64,000 bases of DNA from Prevotella sp. E13-17. Lineage in GTDB: Bacteria > Bacteroidota > Bacteroidia > Bacteroidales > Bacteroidaceae. Made by a program: the position numbers and the translations under genes. Below, piece after piece: positions 36,287-46,812 of this stretch. The number at the start of each line of letters is the position of its first letter. The first letter of the stretch is position 1. Under the pieces are notes generated by a model. It worked only from the letters and a program-made list of their open reading frames with translations, was not told the origin of the DNA and made no database searches. The stretch covers positions 2,666,001 through 2,730,000 of the forward strand of contig NZ_CP091787.1 of assembly GCF_022024035.1 (NCBI RefSeq), read 5' to 3'.

Positions 36287-39200
36287 TTACTTCATAAACT
36301 TACAGCTGACGCGAGCGTCCTGACTGTTGGTGGCACGTGCCACATAGAAGCCCGAGGGCAGATGAGAGACGTTGATGCGAGCCGTGCCACCAGTAATGTT
36401 GACAGCGGTGCGCTCTATCAGTCGGCCGTCGGTGGTGAAGATGTCCACAACGGCCTTGTCGGCCTCGTCGCTCTTCACGAACAAGGTCTGCGCACCATAG
36501 CGGATGCGGAATCCATTGGCCGAAGCAATCAAAGCAGGCTGAACGCCAGAGATGATGTCGCGCTGCGGCTCCTCCACCAGATAGCTGGTGAGCATGTTGG
36601 TCTTCCCGATGGTGGGCACGTTCATCTGATAGATGGCCGAAGCACCATCAGGATAGCGACCCACCGTGGTGTTGCCATCGTGAGCACTATAGACGAACTT
36701 GTCGGTCCAGGTGCGACCACGGTCGGAGAGCATCAGATAGCCACCCTCGCCGCTGATCTTGAACGAAGCATGCAGGGCCTGGTCGGTGGTGGCGAGCTTG
36801 TCGCACCAGATGAGCAGATGACCGTGGGCAGGAATGACGGTGTTGACCTTGGTGCCGTCCTTTGCTATCTGGTACTTCATGGGCTGATCAATATCGTCGG
36901 TGAGGAACATGCCCTCTACGTCGATGTCGGCATCAGTGGTGTTGTAGAGTTCCACCCAGTCGTTCTTCTTGGCATATTCGTTGATATAGACGCTGTTAGA
37001 ACCGCTCACCTCGTTGATGCAGACAGGATTAACGCTATGACCCATTCGCTCGATGGTGTTCATGGGGCGGAAGCTTGCCACCAGTTCTACATCGCCTTCG
37101 GGCAGTGTGATCTCCTCTTTCGTAGAATAATAATTAGGTGTGGCATTGTCTTCATCCAGCATGCTGAACGAGGCATCCCAGACAACGTCTGTTGAGTTGG
37201 CCTGGTTATTGTGCAGTTCGACGGCAATAACATTGCTGCCACGCTGGAACAGAGAGGCATCGAGCGTGAAGAAGACACGGTCGGGATTATCATTGGCATA
37301 GGTCGTGGCAAACGTGTTGTAAGTCACAAGGCCAGAGGGCATGTTATAGCGGCCGGCCTCTTGACCGTTGACATAGACCACTGCTCCATCATCGAGGGTA
37401 CAGTAGAGACGGAACTGAGTCGTGGCTGAGGGTGCTGCATTCAGCACCACATTCTTGCGGAAGTAGTAGGTGGGACGCTTGTCGTTGGCATTGTCGCCAA
37501 AGTCAAGGCGTGTGGTTTCAGAGACATTGGGGTTGTTGTAGCCCAAAGGTGCGCCACCCGTCTTCCATTCTGTGGTCTGATAGGCAGGAGAGGTCCAGTC
37601 CGCATGATCTAACGAGCCTTGGTCGTAGTATGACCACGTGGCGCCAGTGGCAAAGAGCTGCGTCTCTTTCATCGAAGCCTTCTGTTTCCACCCTTGGAAC
37701 ACATAGCCGCCAGGAGCCACCGCACGAAGCGTGGTTGGCGCAAAGAGGTAACCAGCAAAGCGACTGGTAGGTACCTGTATGCCGTTGATCAGCAGCTGTG
37801 CATCGGCAACATCGGTGCTGAGCAATACGTACTGACGACTGTTAAAATCTAAGTCGAGGGGCTGATAATTGCACAGGTCGCGGATAGACGTCAGCAGACG
37901 ATTGCTGAGATTGTCCTTCAGCTGTTTGGCGGTATTGTTGGCGGAACGTCCCTCCAGTGCCAAGGCAGGATTGGTGATGCCGGTAATGCCGTTGATGATA
38001 TCTATCGAGCGCTGAGCCTCGAACACGCTGCCGCCCATCATGCAATAGACATCGGTGAAGCGACGACGGAAGTCGCTATTGGCAAGCATGTTGCGGAAGA
38101 GCGTGACAAAGCGTATCTGATCGCTGATACGTCCCAGTTCGACGGGATAGAGCTGGTCGAAGGTGTAGTTCTCCTTACCCATGAAGCCATTGAAAGGATC
38201 GTTAGAGCTGAACACGCCATCGAGGTCGAAGGTGACGAAGCGGAACTTGCCATGGTCCTGATGGCGGAAGCCCTTGACATTGTTCTGAGGCCAGTCCCAG
38301 TTGGCCAGATAGAGCTGCAGCGCCATATAGTTGGCATAGGCATCGATGTCGAGCACACTGCATATCTCGGCATAGGTCTCAGGATTGGCTGCCGACTCCG
38401 AGAGGCTGACCAGATCGAGGAAAGCATCTTTTGTGCCACACTTCTGCACATAGCCTGAGTCGGGCGACATCTCGAACTGGTCGATCTCGTCGTCGTCCCA
38501 TCCGTAGTTAGCATAGACAAAATGTTTGTTGTTGGGCTCACGCACATTCAGCATGCCCATATACTGGCCATTCACAAACTCGTGGACGGGCTGGAACTCC
38601 TGATAATCTAGGTTTAGATGGGCTGAGCTGGCTATCATCTGAAGGGCGGCATCACGCAATCGACAGTTGTTGTCGTTGCCGCCATTACGAATCTGCAGGG
38701 TGCGATTGCGGTTATAGGGCTTTGCCGAGAAGAAGGGATAGAGCAGGTTCTTATTGCCTCCCATCTCCTTATTACCTTTCAGTTTGAAAGCCTTAGGATC
38801 CCAGGCACGGCTCCATCCGCCACACATCTCAAGATCGACATCCTGGTTGAATACCATGTCACCCTGTGCCGAGAGATACGAGAAGTTGACAGGTCGCTCC
38901 CAGTCCATGTTCCAGTTGCACTTCTCAGACTGGCCGTTGCCCGGACGCCCGTTGGGACCTTTGGCAAACACGCCCATCTCGGTGCTATAGATAAAGCGGT
39001 CGTCGGCAACAACAGAAACGACGGGCAACATGAAGTCGCGGATGCGATAGATATAAGAACGTGTGGTCACGGGCGAAGCAAGCTTGTCGTTGGCAAACAG
39101 GCGCAGACGCAGGTTGGTGGTCTCTGAGATGCGGAAGGTGCCATTGGTAGAAGTGCTGCCATTGTCTAACGTAGGCAGCGAGCCGTCAGTGGTGTAGCGC

Positions 39201-41482
39201 AAGGTGGCTCCAGAGGGGATGGTGACCGTGGCAGTGAAAGGACCATCGAAGAGGCGTGAGTCCTGATCAACGGCGGGCGCAGCCAACTGTTCGGTGGCAA
39301 AGCGGCTCGTAGCATTCGTGGCTTCAGGCGTAGGCATGGAGGTCTGTCCCCAGGTACTGCCGCCATCGGTGGTGCGGGCATAGCTGACACGTTCCATGGC
39401 CTGAGGATAGGCCTGGCTGGCTAACAGTTTGCCATCGGCATCGCTCAGGTAGATGGTGCCGCCATCAACATCGAGCTTGAACGGGGCGTTCTGCGAAGCG
39501 ATGTTATTGCTGTCGAACCAGACGACTTTATAGCCACGGGCAGGGATGGTACCAACGGTGGCTGGCATGCGCCACTTCTTGAGATTGCCGGCCTCATCGC
39601 TGAAGTAAAGTCCGGTCAGATCGAGTGTCTGATTAGAAGAGTTATAGAGCTCTACCCAACCATCGAAGTTATAGGCGGGGCTGACGAACTGATCGACATT
39701 GGCAGCCATCACCTCGTTGATGACCAAAGAACCGGTCACTTCCCCACTCTTCTTCACGGTGACCGTTACACTGCGAGACACACCCGAGCCATCGGTAGCC
39801 ATCGCAGTGATGACCGCCGTGCCTGGAGCTATTGCCCTGACAATGCCTTCTTGACTGACCACAGCCACTTGCTCGTTGTTAGACGACCAACTCAGTTGTC
39901 TGATCATGGCATTGGCAGGCAGCACGGTGGCATTGATCTGGGTGGTTTCGTTGACCACCAGTTCGGTGTTAGCATCGGAGAACTGAATATTGTTCACCTT
40001 AACCATATCGCCACAGAACTCCAAACGGAAATGACTGAAGATACACCAGTTGCCCGAACGGTAAATCTGATCATCAAGGGTCACACCAATATTGACATCG
40101 TTAGATGCATTGTTCAGCGTGAATTCAAGGGATGTTCTGTAGTTGTTGTCGCCATAAGCCACCAATACTGTCTCCATCGTGTTAGGGAAAGCATAGTCGT
40201 CGTAATAGCCTTCATCTTGCGCTATCCTATAATGTTGCCAGTCATTGTATTCGTCAGTCTGATAACGCAGATCGTAATAGGAAGGCATCAGCACACGATT
40301 GTCGTCGGCAAAAAGATAGGCAAAGCGGTCCTGCTGACTATTGCAATAGGCTGAGAGTGTAGGATTTAAATCATAACCACGATGGAAGCCCTGCACACTG
40401 AGGCGATAAGTACCGCTGGGCAACCCCTTGATTTGCTGTTGTGCCGTAAACATATAGGCGTTCCAGAACTCCATAGAACCGGCACGCACGGTGTTTGTGC
40501 CATTAATGCGCGTCACATCCCAACCCTCAAAAGAGGCGTTTGTTGTGAAATCGGGATTGGTCAGATAGGAAGAGGTGATGTCCACCCACTGACGGGTGTC
40601 GATAGTTGTTGGTGCTTGTTTCACTTGGAAGGTCAGCGTGCGAGACAGATTGGAACCATCCACGGTCTGCACGGTAGCATGGGCTGTTCCCACACCGCGA
40701 GCTATCAAGCGGCCGTCGGCTCCTACGGTAATCACAAAAGGATTATCTACGACCCATTTCAACTCGCGATTGGTGGCGTTTTCGGGTAGCGCACGAGCGA
40801 CAAGGGTGATTTCCTCGCCTACCTGAAGCGTGGTTTTCGGCGCGGTGAACTCTATATTGCTGACCGCCACCTGATTGAACTCGCCCAGATACTCAAGCTT
40901 GAAATTGTCGAACATGCACCAGTTATCGCTATAGTCGCGACTGAGATTGCGCAGCCCCAACTGAATCTGGCCGTCGGCATCGAACTCAATCTCGTTTATA
41001 TAGCCACCATCATTGAATGCCTCATTAGCTGACTCCATAGTATTGGGGAAGTAAACAGAGCCATCAGGCGACCAGCAATTGTTTCTATAAGACTCAAAGG
41101 AATAATCATAAACGCTTTTCAGAGTCTTTGTTTGATTGCCGGCATACAACTGGGCCGTAATGTTTTCCGTTTGGTTCTGATGGGCATTCCACGATATCTG
41201 ATTATTGGATATACGGAAATAGGCCTGCACCGACAGGCGATAATGTCCCTTGGGGAGGGTTGGCATCTGATAGATATCGAAAGTGCCATTGAAGAACTCA
41301 GCACTCTGAAGCCTGATATTAAACGACTGAGAATTGTAAGTGTAGGTCCATCCATCGATGGAATTGTCATCGAACGATGGGCTTTTCAAAAAGATACTGG
41401 TTACATCGGTCCACTGTTGAGCTTGTAAAGCAATGGAAAGACACAAGAAAAGACCCAATATCGAAATACGTTTCCTTTTCAT
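36287..41482 (-). CDS. giant secreted CotH-kinase-family protein with lamin-tail and Ig-like domains
   Basis: A 1731-residue secreted protein. Order of parts: signal peptide (to AQQW, about 23); two copies of a 180-residue beta-sandwich module ending DNFKLEYLG or SHFRLEFCG, each followed by a bacterial Ig-like BIG2 domain (about 205-285 and 495-580); lamin-tail domain 1 (SLVINEVMAANVDQF, about 585-700); hexosaminidase C-terminal type domain (LRYTTDGSLPTLDNG); CotH kinase fold (about 820-1260) with NVREPNNKHF and the FVTFDLDGVF motif; another beta-sandwich; lamin-tail 2 (INEVSGSNSVYINEYAK); and a T9SS-type tail (VDIFTTDGRLIERT...GFYVARA). CotH proteins phosphorylate spore-coat proteins in Bacillus; the substrate here is unknown. 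The promoter is at 41521. Confidence 0.82.
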   Translation of the reverse strand: MKRKRISILGLFLCLSIALQAQQWTDVTSIFLKSPSFDDNSIDGWTYTYNSQSFNIRLQSAEFFNGTFDIYQMPTLPKGHYRLSVQAYFRISNNQISWNAHQNQTENITAQLYAGNQTKTLKSVYDYSFESYRNNCWSPDGSVYFPNTMESANEAFNDGGYINEIEFDADGQIQLGLRNLSRDYSDNWCMFDNFKLEYLGEFNQVAVSNIEFTAPKTTLQVGEEITLVARALPENATNRELKWVVDNPFVITVGADGRLIARGVGTAHATVQTVDGSNLSRTLTFQVKQAPTTIDTRQWVDITSSYLTNPDFTTNASFEGWDVTRINGTNTVRAGSMEFWNAYMFTAQQQIKGLPSGTYRLSVQGFHRGYDLNPTLSAYCNSQQDRFAYLFADDNRVLMPSYYDLRYQTDEYNDWQHYRIAQDEGYYDDYAFPNTMETVLVAYGDNNYRTSLEFTLNNASNDVNIGVTLDDQIYRSGNWCIFSHFRLEFCGDMVKVNNIQFSDANTELVVNETTQINATVLPANAMIRQLSWSSNNEQVAVVSQEGIVRAIAPGTAVITAMATDGSGVSRSVTVTVKKSGEVTGSLVINEVMAANVDQFVSPAYNFDGWVELYNSSNQTLDLTGLYFSDEAGNLKKWRMPATVGTIPARGYKVVWFDSNNIASQNAPFKLDVDGGTIYLSDADGKLLASQAYPQAMERVSYARTTDGGSTWGQTSMPTPEATNATSRFATEQLAAPAVDQDSRLFDGPFTATVTIPSGATLRYTTDGSLPTLDNGSTSTNGTFRISETTNLRLRLFANDKLASPVTTRSYIYRIRDFMLPVVSVVADDRFIYSTEMGVFAKGPNGRPGNGQSEKCNWNMDWERPVNFSYLSAQGDMVFNQDVDLEMCGGWSRAWDPKAFKLKGNKEMGGNKNLLYPFFSAKPYNRNRTLQIRNGGNDNNCRLRDAALQMIASSAHLNLDYQEFQPVHEFVNGQYMGMLNVREPNNKHFVYANYGWDDDEIDQFEMSPDSGYVQKCGTKDAFLDLVSLSESAANPETYAEICSVLDIDAYANYMALQLYLANWDWPQNNVKGFRHQDHGKFRFVTFDLDGVFSSNDPFNGFMGKENYTFDQLYPVELGRISDQIRFVTLFRNMLANSDFRRRFTDVYCMMGGSVFEAQRSIDIINGITGITNPALALEGRSANNTAKQLKDNLSNRLLTSIRDLCNYQPLDLDFNSRQYVLLSTDVADAQLLINGIQVPTSRFAGYLFAPTTLRAVAPGGYVFQGWKQKASMKETQLFATGATWSYYDQGSLDHADWTSPAYQTTEWKTGGAPLGYNNPNVSETTRLDFGDNANDKRPTYYFRKNVVLNAAPSATTQFRLYCTLDDGAVVYVNGQEAGRYNMPSGLVTYNTFATTYANDNPDRVFFTLDASLFQRGSNVIAVELHNNQANSTDVVWDASFSMLDEDNATPNYYSTKEEITLPEGDVELVASFRPMNTIERMGHSVNPVCINEVSGSNSVYINEYAKKNDWVELYNTTDADIDVEGMFLTDDIDQPMKYQIAKDGTKVNTVIPAHGHLLIWCDKLATTDQALHASFKISGEGGYLMLSDRGRTWTDKFVYSAHDGNTTVGRYPDGASAIYQMNVPTIGKTNMLTSYLVEEPQRDIISGVQPALIASANGFRIRYGAQTLFVKSDEADKAVVDIFTTDGRLIERTAVNITGGTARINVSHLPSGFYVARATNSQDARVSCKFMK

Positions 41483-41520
41483 GATTATTTGATTGCAGTA
41501 ATAAGTTAGTTTTTACTGCG

Positions 41521-41528
41521 CAAAGATA
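41521..41528 (-). promoter_or_regulatory. -7 box of the CotH-like gene
   Basis: TATCTTTG on the minus strand, 38 bp before the start codon. Confidence 0.6.
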
Positions 41529-41569
41529 GGAATAATATTTCGAAATTAGGTGTAAATTCACATCTTTTT

Positions 41570-42055
41570 TTATGAGATACGCTCAATTAGGGCAACAGCA
41601 TAAGCCGCAATTCCTTCTTGACGGCCCGTAAAACCAAGCTTTTCTGTTGTTGTTGCCTTAATGGATATTTGATCGACATCGCAACCAATAATCTGCGCCA
41701 TACACTGCTGCATGGCGGGTATATGAGGATTCATCTTGGGTTTCTCGGCACAGATAGTGGCATCAATATTGACCAAGCAATAACCTTTAGTGGCTATCAA
41801 CTCGATGGTTTTCTTGAGGATAATCTTACTGTCCATGCCGTCGGTCTCGGCCGATGTATCGGGAAAGTGATAACCAATGTCGCGCATATTGGCTGCACCA
41901 AGGATGGCATCGCAAATGGCATGAATCAACACATCTGCATCACTATGACCGAGAAGCCCCAGGGTGTGGTCTAACTTGATGCCGCCCATCCAGAGATCAC
42001 GACCTTCTACTAACTGATGGACATCATAGCCCATTCCTACTCGGATGTTTGTCAT
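41570..42055 (-). CDS. ispF: 2-C-methyl-D-erythritol 2,4-cyclodiphosphate synthase
   Basis: A 161-residue cytoplasmic enzyme of the non-mevalonate isoprenoid pathway. It forms the cyclic diphosphate from CDP-methylerythritol phosphate. Metal ligands are D11, H13 (GYDVHQL) and H45 (DVLIHAICDA). The motifs GHSDADVL and SIKATTTEKLGFTGR are family hallmarks and the length is normal. Its start overlaps the porV stop by ATGA, so it is translated with the T9SS genes though functionally unrelated; the same pairing is common in Bacteroidetes by my recollection. Confidence 0.95.
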   Translation of the reverse strand: MTNIRVGMGYDVHQLVEGRDLWMGGIKLDHTLGLLGHSDADVLIHAICDAILGAANMRDIGYHFPDTSAETDGMDSKIILKKTIELIATKGYCLVNIDATICAEKPKMNPHIPAMQQCMAQIIGCDVDQISIKATTTEKLGFTGRQEGIAAYAVALIERIS

Positions 42056-43227
42056 TTGAACAAGTCTTTTAGGCCGTCCATATCGAAGGCCAAGGTGAAA
42101 CGAAGGGTTTGGTCAAGGGGATTTGACTGAGCGGTAGAGATGACATAGCCCACATCAAGAGAGAATACATTCATGCGGAAGCCGCCACCGACAGTGAAGT
42201 ACTTACGGTTGCCCTTGGACTCGGACTCATGGTGATAACCGGCACGCAGCGCAAACTGATCATGATAGACATACTCGGCACCAACACTCCACTGCACTTC
42301 TTCAAGCTCTTCCTTGAAACCGCCAGGGGCGTCACTGAAGCTCTGGAACATACCCTTGATAGCTCCTACGTCAGAATATTCCTTGCGCACACGGTCTTGA
42401 TAGGTGGAGTTGTCTTCATCCACCATCTGACGTGGCACGGTGGGGACCATCAGCTTGTTGGCATCAGCGGCAATGGAAAAACGATTGTACTCATCGAAGG
42501 GAATCATCAGAGAGGCTCCCAAACGCAGGTTGGCAGGAATAAACTGACTCTCGTCGTCGCCATAATAGGAAATCTTTGAACCGATGTTGCTGGCCACCAG
42601 ACCCAAACCCAGCTGACATTCACGGTTGCCCAGCATGAGGTAGTTGTTGTAGTACATAGCAATATCGGCAGCAAAGGCTGATGCCGGCTTAGAGTCATCG
42701 CTATAGTCATAACGCAAATCGCTGTATATCCAACGCAGTCCGACACCAAGTGAGAATGTTTCGCTCAACATCTGCGAGTAGGCCGCATCAAACGACATCT
42801 CGTATGGCTTCACGGTCATGGCGTTCTCTGTGTCGTAATCGGTATAGACTTCACCCAGAGAGAAATAGCGCAACGAACCTGACAAGGCGCCATATTCACC
42901 CACACGATAGTAACCAGCTACATAGGCCAGGTCGATATCGTTGACCAGCTGGCGCAACCAGGGGGTGTAGTTCAAAGCGATGCCCGAACGACTGATGCAA
43001 AAAGGATACTTAGCAAGGTTCCAATACTGAGAGTTAACATCGGGATCGGTAGCAGCACCGACATCACCCATACCAGCAGCACGGGCATCGGGAGCGATGG
43101 TCTGCGAGATAACTGCATGTTCAACGGGGTTGAACGTCGTGGTCTTATAGTCTTCTGCCTGCATGGGAGCAACAGACATCAGGGCGCAGAAGACTGTCAA
43201 CAGTGGTTTCATCATAATCTTGTTCAT
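42052..43227 (-). CDS. porV: type IX secretion outer-membrane shuttle protein PorV
   Basis: A 391-residue outer-membrane beta-barrel with signal peptide (MKPLLTVFCALMSVAPMQA). The N-terminal APDARAAGMGDVGAATDPD segment is characteristic of PorV/PorQ. PorV carries cargo from the SprA translocon to the PorU sortase complex. Neighbour porU, 30 bp upstream, supports the call. ATG 43227 was used; ATG 43215 is possible. Confidence 0.87.
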   Translation of the reverse strand: MNKIMMKPLLTVFCALMSVAPMQAEDYKTTTFNPVEHAVISQTIAPDARAAGMGDVGAATDPDVNSQYWNLAKYPFCISRSGIALNYTPWLRQLVNDIDLAYVAGYYRVGEYGALSGSLRYFSLGEVYTDYDTENAMTVKPYEMSFDAAYSQMLSETFSLGVGLRWIYSDLRYDYSDDSKPASAFAADIAMYYNNYLMLGNRECQLGLGLVASNIGSKISYYGDDESQFIPANLRLGASLMIPFDEYNRFSIAADANKLMVPTVPRQMVDEDNSTYQDRVRKEYSDVGAIKGMFQSFSDAPGGFKEELEEVQWSVGAEYVYHDQFALRAGYHHESESKGNRKYFTVGGGFRMNVFSLDVGYVISTAQSNPLDQTLRFTLAFDMDGLKDLFK

Positions 43228-43257
43228 TGCTTAAATAATAACGCAGGCAATGATGTA

Positions 43258-46200
43258 TTATTGTCTAAGTATAATCAATTTATTTGCTTGAGAGGCTTTA
43301 CGACTACCTTCAGTCCCGATAAGCACCCGATAGAGGTACACACCGGTCTGCAACTTGCTGCCGCCTTCAACCGTCAGGTTCCAGTTGACCGTATAGGTAT
43401 TGTCGGTAGATACGCCGTTCTCGCTGTGCGACCACAACAGGCGACCAGACATGTCGAAGACTTCGACAAGCACATCCATATTGCTGCCGGTGCGATCGTG
43501 ACTGACAATAAACGAGGTAGAGGTGGTGGCTGGGTTCTTGGTGCACATCACACTGAAGCACTGAGGTTCAAGACCTTTGACAACATTAAACTTCAGTTCG
43601 GACGTAGAAGCATTGTTGAGCACATCCCATGCACGGAAGAGCAGCGTGTGAGGACCTTCGCTGAGCGCGGGTATGCTGTAACCAACGGTGCCACTGGTGT
43701 ATTCTCCAAAAGCATAATGGAAATAGTCGTTCAACCGATAGGTCTTCATGGGCTCATTGTCTATGATCAACTCCAGATCATGGCCCAAGCCACTGCCTGA
43801 TGCGTTGATGCCATCCTTGTCCGTTATCTCGGCAAAGAAGTAAGGTGTGGTATTAACGGCATCGCCATTAGTAAACGAGCTGTTGTTCAGATAGCAATAG
43901 ATGGACGGTCCTATACCATCGTTTGCCAGATTCGCATTGCCTGTCATCATAAACGAGTCGTTGCGACCATGCACTTCTTGACCATTGTCACTATACGCAT
44001 AGAGGTTGATGAGTCCTTTATCTTCGCCATAGCTGATGTCGCTCGGCATTGCGAAAGAGATGGTGAAACGTCCGCTACGGACACTATCTGAACCAACATA
44101 CAGGACGTTGGGACGATCTTGAAACACAAATGCAGAGTAGGTGTCGCTTTCACTGTTTTGACGACAGATGATTGATTCCTCAACATCTCTGACCATCATA
44201 CTGACGACACCATTGAACTGTGTATCAATGATTTTGGAATTGGCCGTAGCGTTATTGGATGATTCTGGATTCACCACATGGCCTCTGACAACCACCCTTT
44301 CTCCTGCTTTTAATGTTACGACACCATCGGCAACAGCCTTATCATTGATGCTGTCCACCACAATCTCGCCAGTTGGAGTTGCCAGGCTCAACGCTGGATC
44401 GCCCAACAACGTATAATGTAGTTTATTATATGGATATGCAGTATTCCATACTTCATTCTTGGTCAGACGCACCGCATCACCAAGGGTATTCCTTTGTCCA
44501 TTGGTTGACGCAAGCGCATTATTCAAGAAAGCCCTGTTCACCTCTCTGTTGGCATTAGACCACACCGTACGTGTGGTGCCGAAAAAGGCAATAGCACCAC
44601 CTTTCGGGTTCAGCATCGCTGTTTCTCCGATATTCTCTTCTTGCGAATCGAAGGGCATAATATCGCACGAGGCGGTAATCCAAAGCGGAAGGCGCAAGGA
44701 TGTCTGCTGCTCGAAGTCAGCACGCTGTAACACCATTTCGTGAGAGAGACAGTAGGCTGCACCATGTCCACAATAGTCCATAACCAAGGCGCCATCCTTC
44801 ATCTGTTGCTTGACAACACTTTCTACTTCTGGATAGCTGTAGCCAGTAGAAGAAGCCACACGTGGATAAGCGTCCCAATAGATGCGCTTTATCTGGTAGT
44901 TGGGATAAGACTTCTCGACAGCAGTGGCAGCCGACTCTGCAGCTCGCATGTGGTCATTGTCATTGCCATCGTCACCCAGAAAACAAAGGGTATTCTGCCA
45001 TGAACCAGCCATCTCGTTGTTACGGTAGCTCACAATCTTATCAACCATCACCTTCGCATCTTCCTCTGTGCGCGCCGTCAGACGGCCGACACCCACATCG
45101 ACCATATCGCTCACGGTGAGCCTTGCTCCCTCACCGTCATCGAGCAGACAGAAATAGTCATCCGAAACATAGCTATCTGTCTCACTAAAGGAGTTTTCAC
45201 CCTCGTGACACAACAGGAAATCGTCGGCAGAATAGCTTCGCCAACCTAAGCTAAGCATACGGTTATCCCACGCACCATCACCAAAAAGCAACAGATAGCG
45301 GGGTGCATCTGCCTCAGTTTCGGCACGGTCGTACAGCATCTTCAGATAGCGACGATAGGCATTGCCATCGGGTGTTCCGCTTGAGAACTCATTATACAGT
45401 TCATCGGCAGGAACTATTGTTACTCGCATGTCATCTTTTGATTCATGCAACTCTTTCAGACGCAATGCCTGCGACAGGACTTTCTGGCTGGTTGGAATAA
45501 TGATAACCATGTCGGCAGGTTGATCGGCATGGTGGTCCTGATTCGTAATCCGATAAACGAAACTGGGGGCCTTAAAAGACGTATGGGTCAAACTGGGCAT
45601 TGCCACAGGGGTGGGATGTGTCAGGCATAGATAATCCAGACGTACCGCAGCACCATACTTAAGTCTCAGCGTCAAGTTATTAGTCTCCTTCAAAATGCCA
45701 TCAAGCGCAAAGATCTTGGTTAGTTCCATGGCCTTAGTATAGGATGGAAGTTCTGAGGTATTAGTTATCACACCAACCGAAGCCCCATTTAACAGCACTT
45801 CTACTTCGAAGACATTATCGCTGGTCAGCTTTACAGTCAGTTGTGCGCTTGTGGTGTGTGATGGCAACTCATAACTGACGCCCGAAGTCGTCAAGAGTGT
45901 ACTTTCAGACAGATTGCGGCCACTATGATACCATGCAAAGTTATCTATTTCATGAAGCGTGTGAAAATCATTTGTGGTGGGATAGAAACTATCAGCGAAG
46001 GTAAGGCTATCTACGGTGATCGGTGCGTCATCTGTCTGTGTCAGGAAATAGCAGCCGTAGTCAACATAGAAGTTGCGAGTGCGCTCTGTGGCAGTGGCAC
46101 TTCTCCACCCCACTGGCCCAATGGCATGAAACAACCGCTTGCCATTCACGATGCATTGTGGCACTTCCTTCAAATCATCAGTTGACATCAGATAATCGCC

Positions 46201-46806
46201 AGTCAAAACGTCGGGCTGAAGAGCGCCTCCATAGCCATAGACCTTTACCTTATTAATATCACTAAAGCCTGCCTGACGAACCAGTGCGTCAGTTATCTGA
46301 TAGATGCCCGTCTCGGGAACACTGATTTTTGCCCATTGTCCCGATGCCAAGACTGAATGGTCTGCATAGCGTTTTTCCGTAGCGCTGCGCATCATGGCAT
46401 GACGCTTGTTGACAGGAGTGGCCTGCAACTTCAACTTAAAGCTGACAAGCTTCTGATACTTACCATCTCGATAGACCAGCGGTACAAAGCCCACATGCAG
46501 CGATGCTTGTTTACGAGAGACGCCAATATACTGTTCTATGATGGGCAGTTCTGGCAGAGGGGATGATGAAATCTTGTGATAGCGTTCGATATCAGCTTCA
46601 GACATATCGATAAATTCTGGATAAGCTATCGTGACGCTATAAGCTGAGTCTGCATAATGAGCATCTAAATCATAGACGCGTGAAAAAAAAGGAAGAACCG
46701 AATCAATCTTGACCTCAGCTGCCGTTAAGTTATAAAAGTCTTGCGCAGAGGTGGTTACCATCCCTGCCAGCACGCAGCAAATCATGATGACGATTCGTTT
46801 CTTCAT
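43258..46806 (-). CDS. porU: type IX secretion sortase PorU
   Basis: A 1182-residue C25-family cysteine peptidase that cuts the C-terminal signal from T9SS cargo and attaches the cargo to anionic lipopolysaccharide. A signal peptide precedes an N-terminal prodomain. The catalytic His is in MDYCGHGA (near residue 680) and Cys in WITASCDIMPF (near 713). The protein ends with its own sorting-like domain (EVFDMSGRLLWSHSENG...GVYLYRVLI). Upstream FAH gene is 6 bp away, downstream porV 30 bp. Together with porV it shows that the organism has a working T9SS. The rest of the machinery is not in the window. Confidence 0.88.
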   Translation of the reverse strand: MKKRIVIMICCVLAGMVTTSAQDFYNLTAAEVKIDSVLPFFSRVYDLDAHYADSAYSVTIAYPEFIDMSEADIERYHKISSSPLPELPIIEQYIGVSRKQASLHVGFVPLVYRDGKYQKLVSFKLKLQATPVNKRHAMMRSATEKRYADHSVLASGQWAKISVPETGIYQITDALVRQAGFSDINKVKVYGYGGALQPDVLTGDYLMSTDDLKEVPQCIVNGKRLFHAIGPVGWRSATATERTRNFYVDYGCYFLTQTDDAPITVDSLTFADSFYPTTNDFHTLHEIDNFAWYHSGRNLSESTLLTTSGVSYELPSHTTSAQLTVKLTSDNVFEVEVLLNGASVGVITNTSELPSYTKAMELTKIFALDGILKETNNLTLRLKYGAAVRLDYLCLTHPTPVAMPSLTHTSFKAPSFVYRITNQDHHADQPADMVIIIPTSQKVLSQALRLKELHESKDDMRVTIVPADELYNEFSSGTPDGNAYRRYLKMLYDRAETEADAPRYLLLFGDGAWDNRMLSLGWRSYSADDFLLCHEGENSFSETDSYVSDDYFCLLDDGEGARLTVSDMVDVGVGRLTARTEEDAKVMVDKIVSYRNNEMAGSWQNTLCFLGDDGNDNDHMRAAESAATAVEKSYPNYQIKRIYWDAYPRVASSTGYSYPEVESVVKQQMKDGALVMDYCGHGAAYCLSHEMVLQRADFEQQTSLRLPLWITASCDIMPFDSQEENIGETAMLNPKGGAIAFFGTTRTVWSNANREVNRAFLNNALASTNGQRNTLGDAVRLTKNEVWNTAYPYNKLHYTLLGDPALSLATPTGEIVVDSINDKAVADGVVTLKAGERVVVRGHVVNPESSNNATANSKIIDTQFNGVVSMMVRDVEESIICRQNSESDTYSAFVFQDRPNVLYVGSDSVRSGRFTISFAMPSDISYGEDKGLINLYAYSDNGQEVHGRNDSFMMTGNANLANDGIGPSIYCYLNNSSFTNGDAVNTTPYFFAEITDKDGINASGSGLGHDLELIIDNEPMKTYRLNDYFHYAFGEYTSGTVGYSIPALSEGPHTLLFRAWDVLNNASTSELKFNVVKGLEPQCFSVMCTKNPATTSTSFIVSHDRTGSNMDVLVEVFDMSGRLLWSHSENGVSTDNTYTVNWNLTVEGGSKLQTGVYLYRVLIGTEGSRKASQANKLIILRQ

Positions 46807-46812
46807 TATGTC

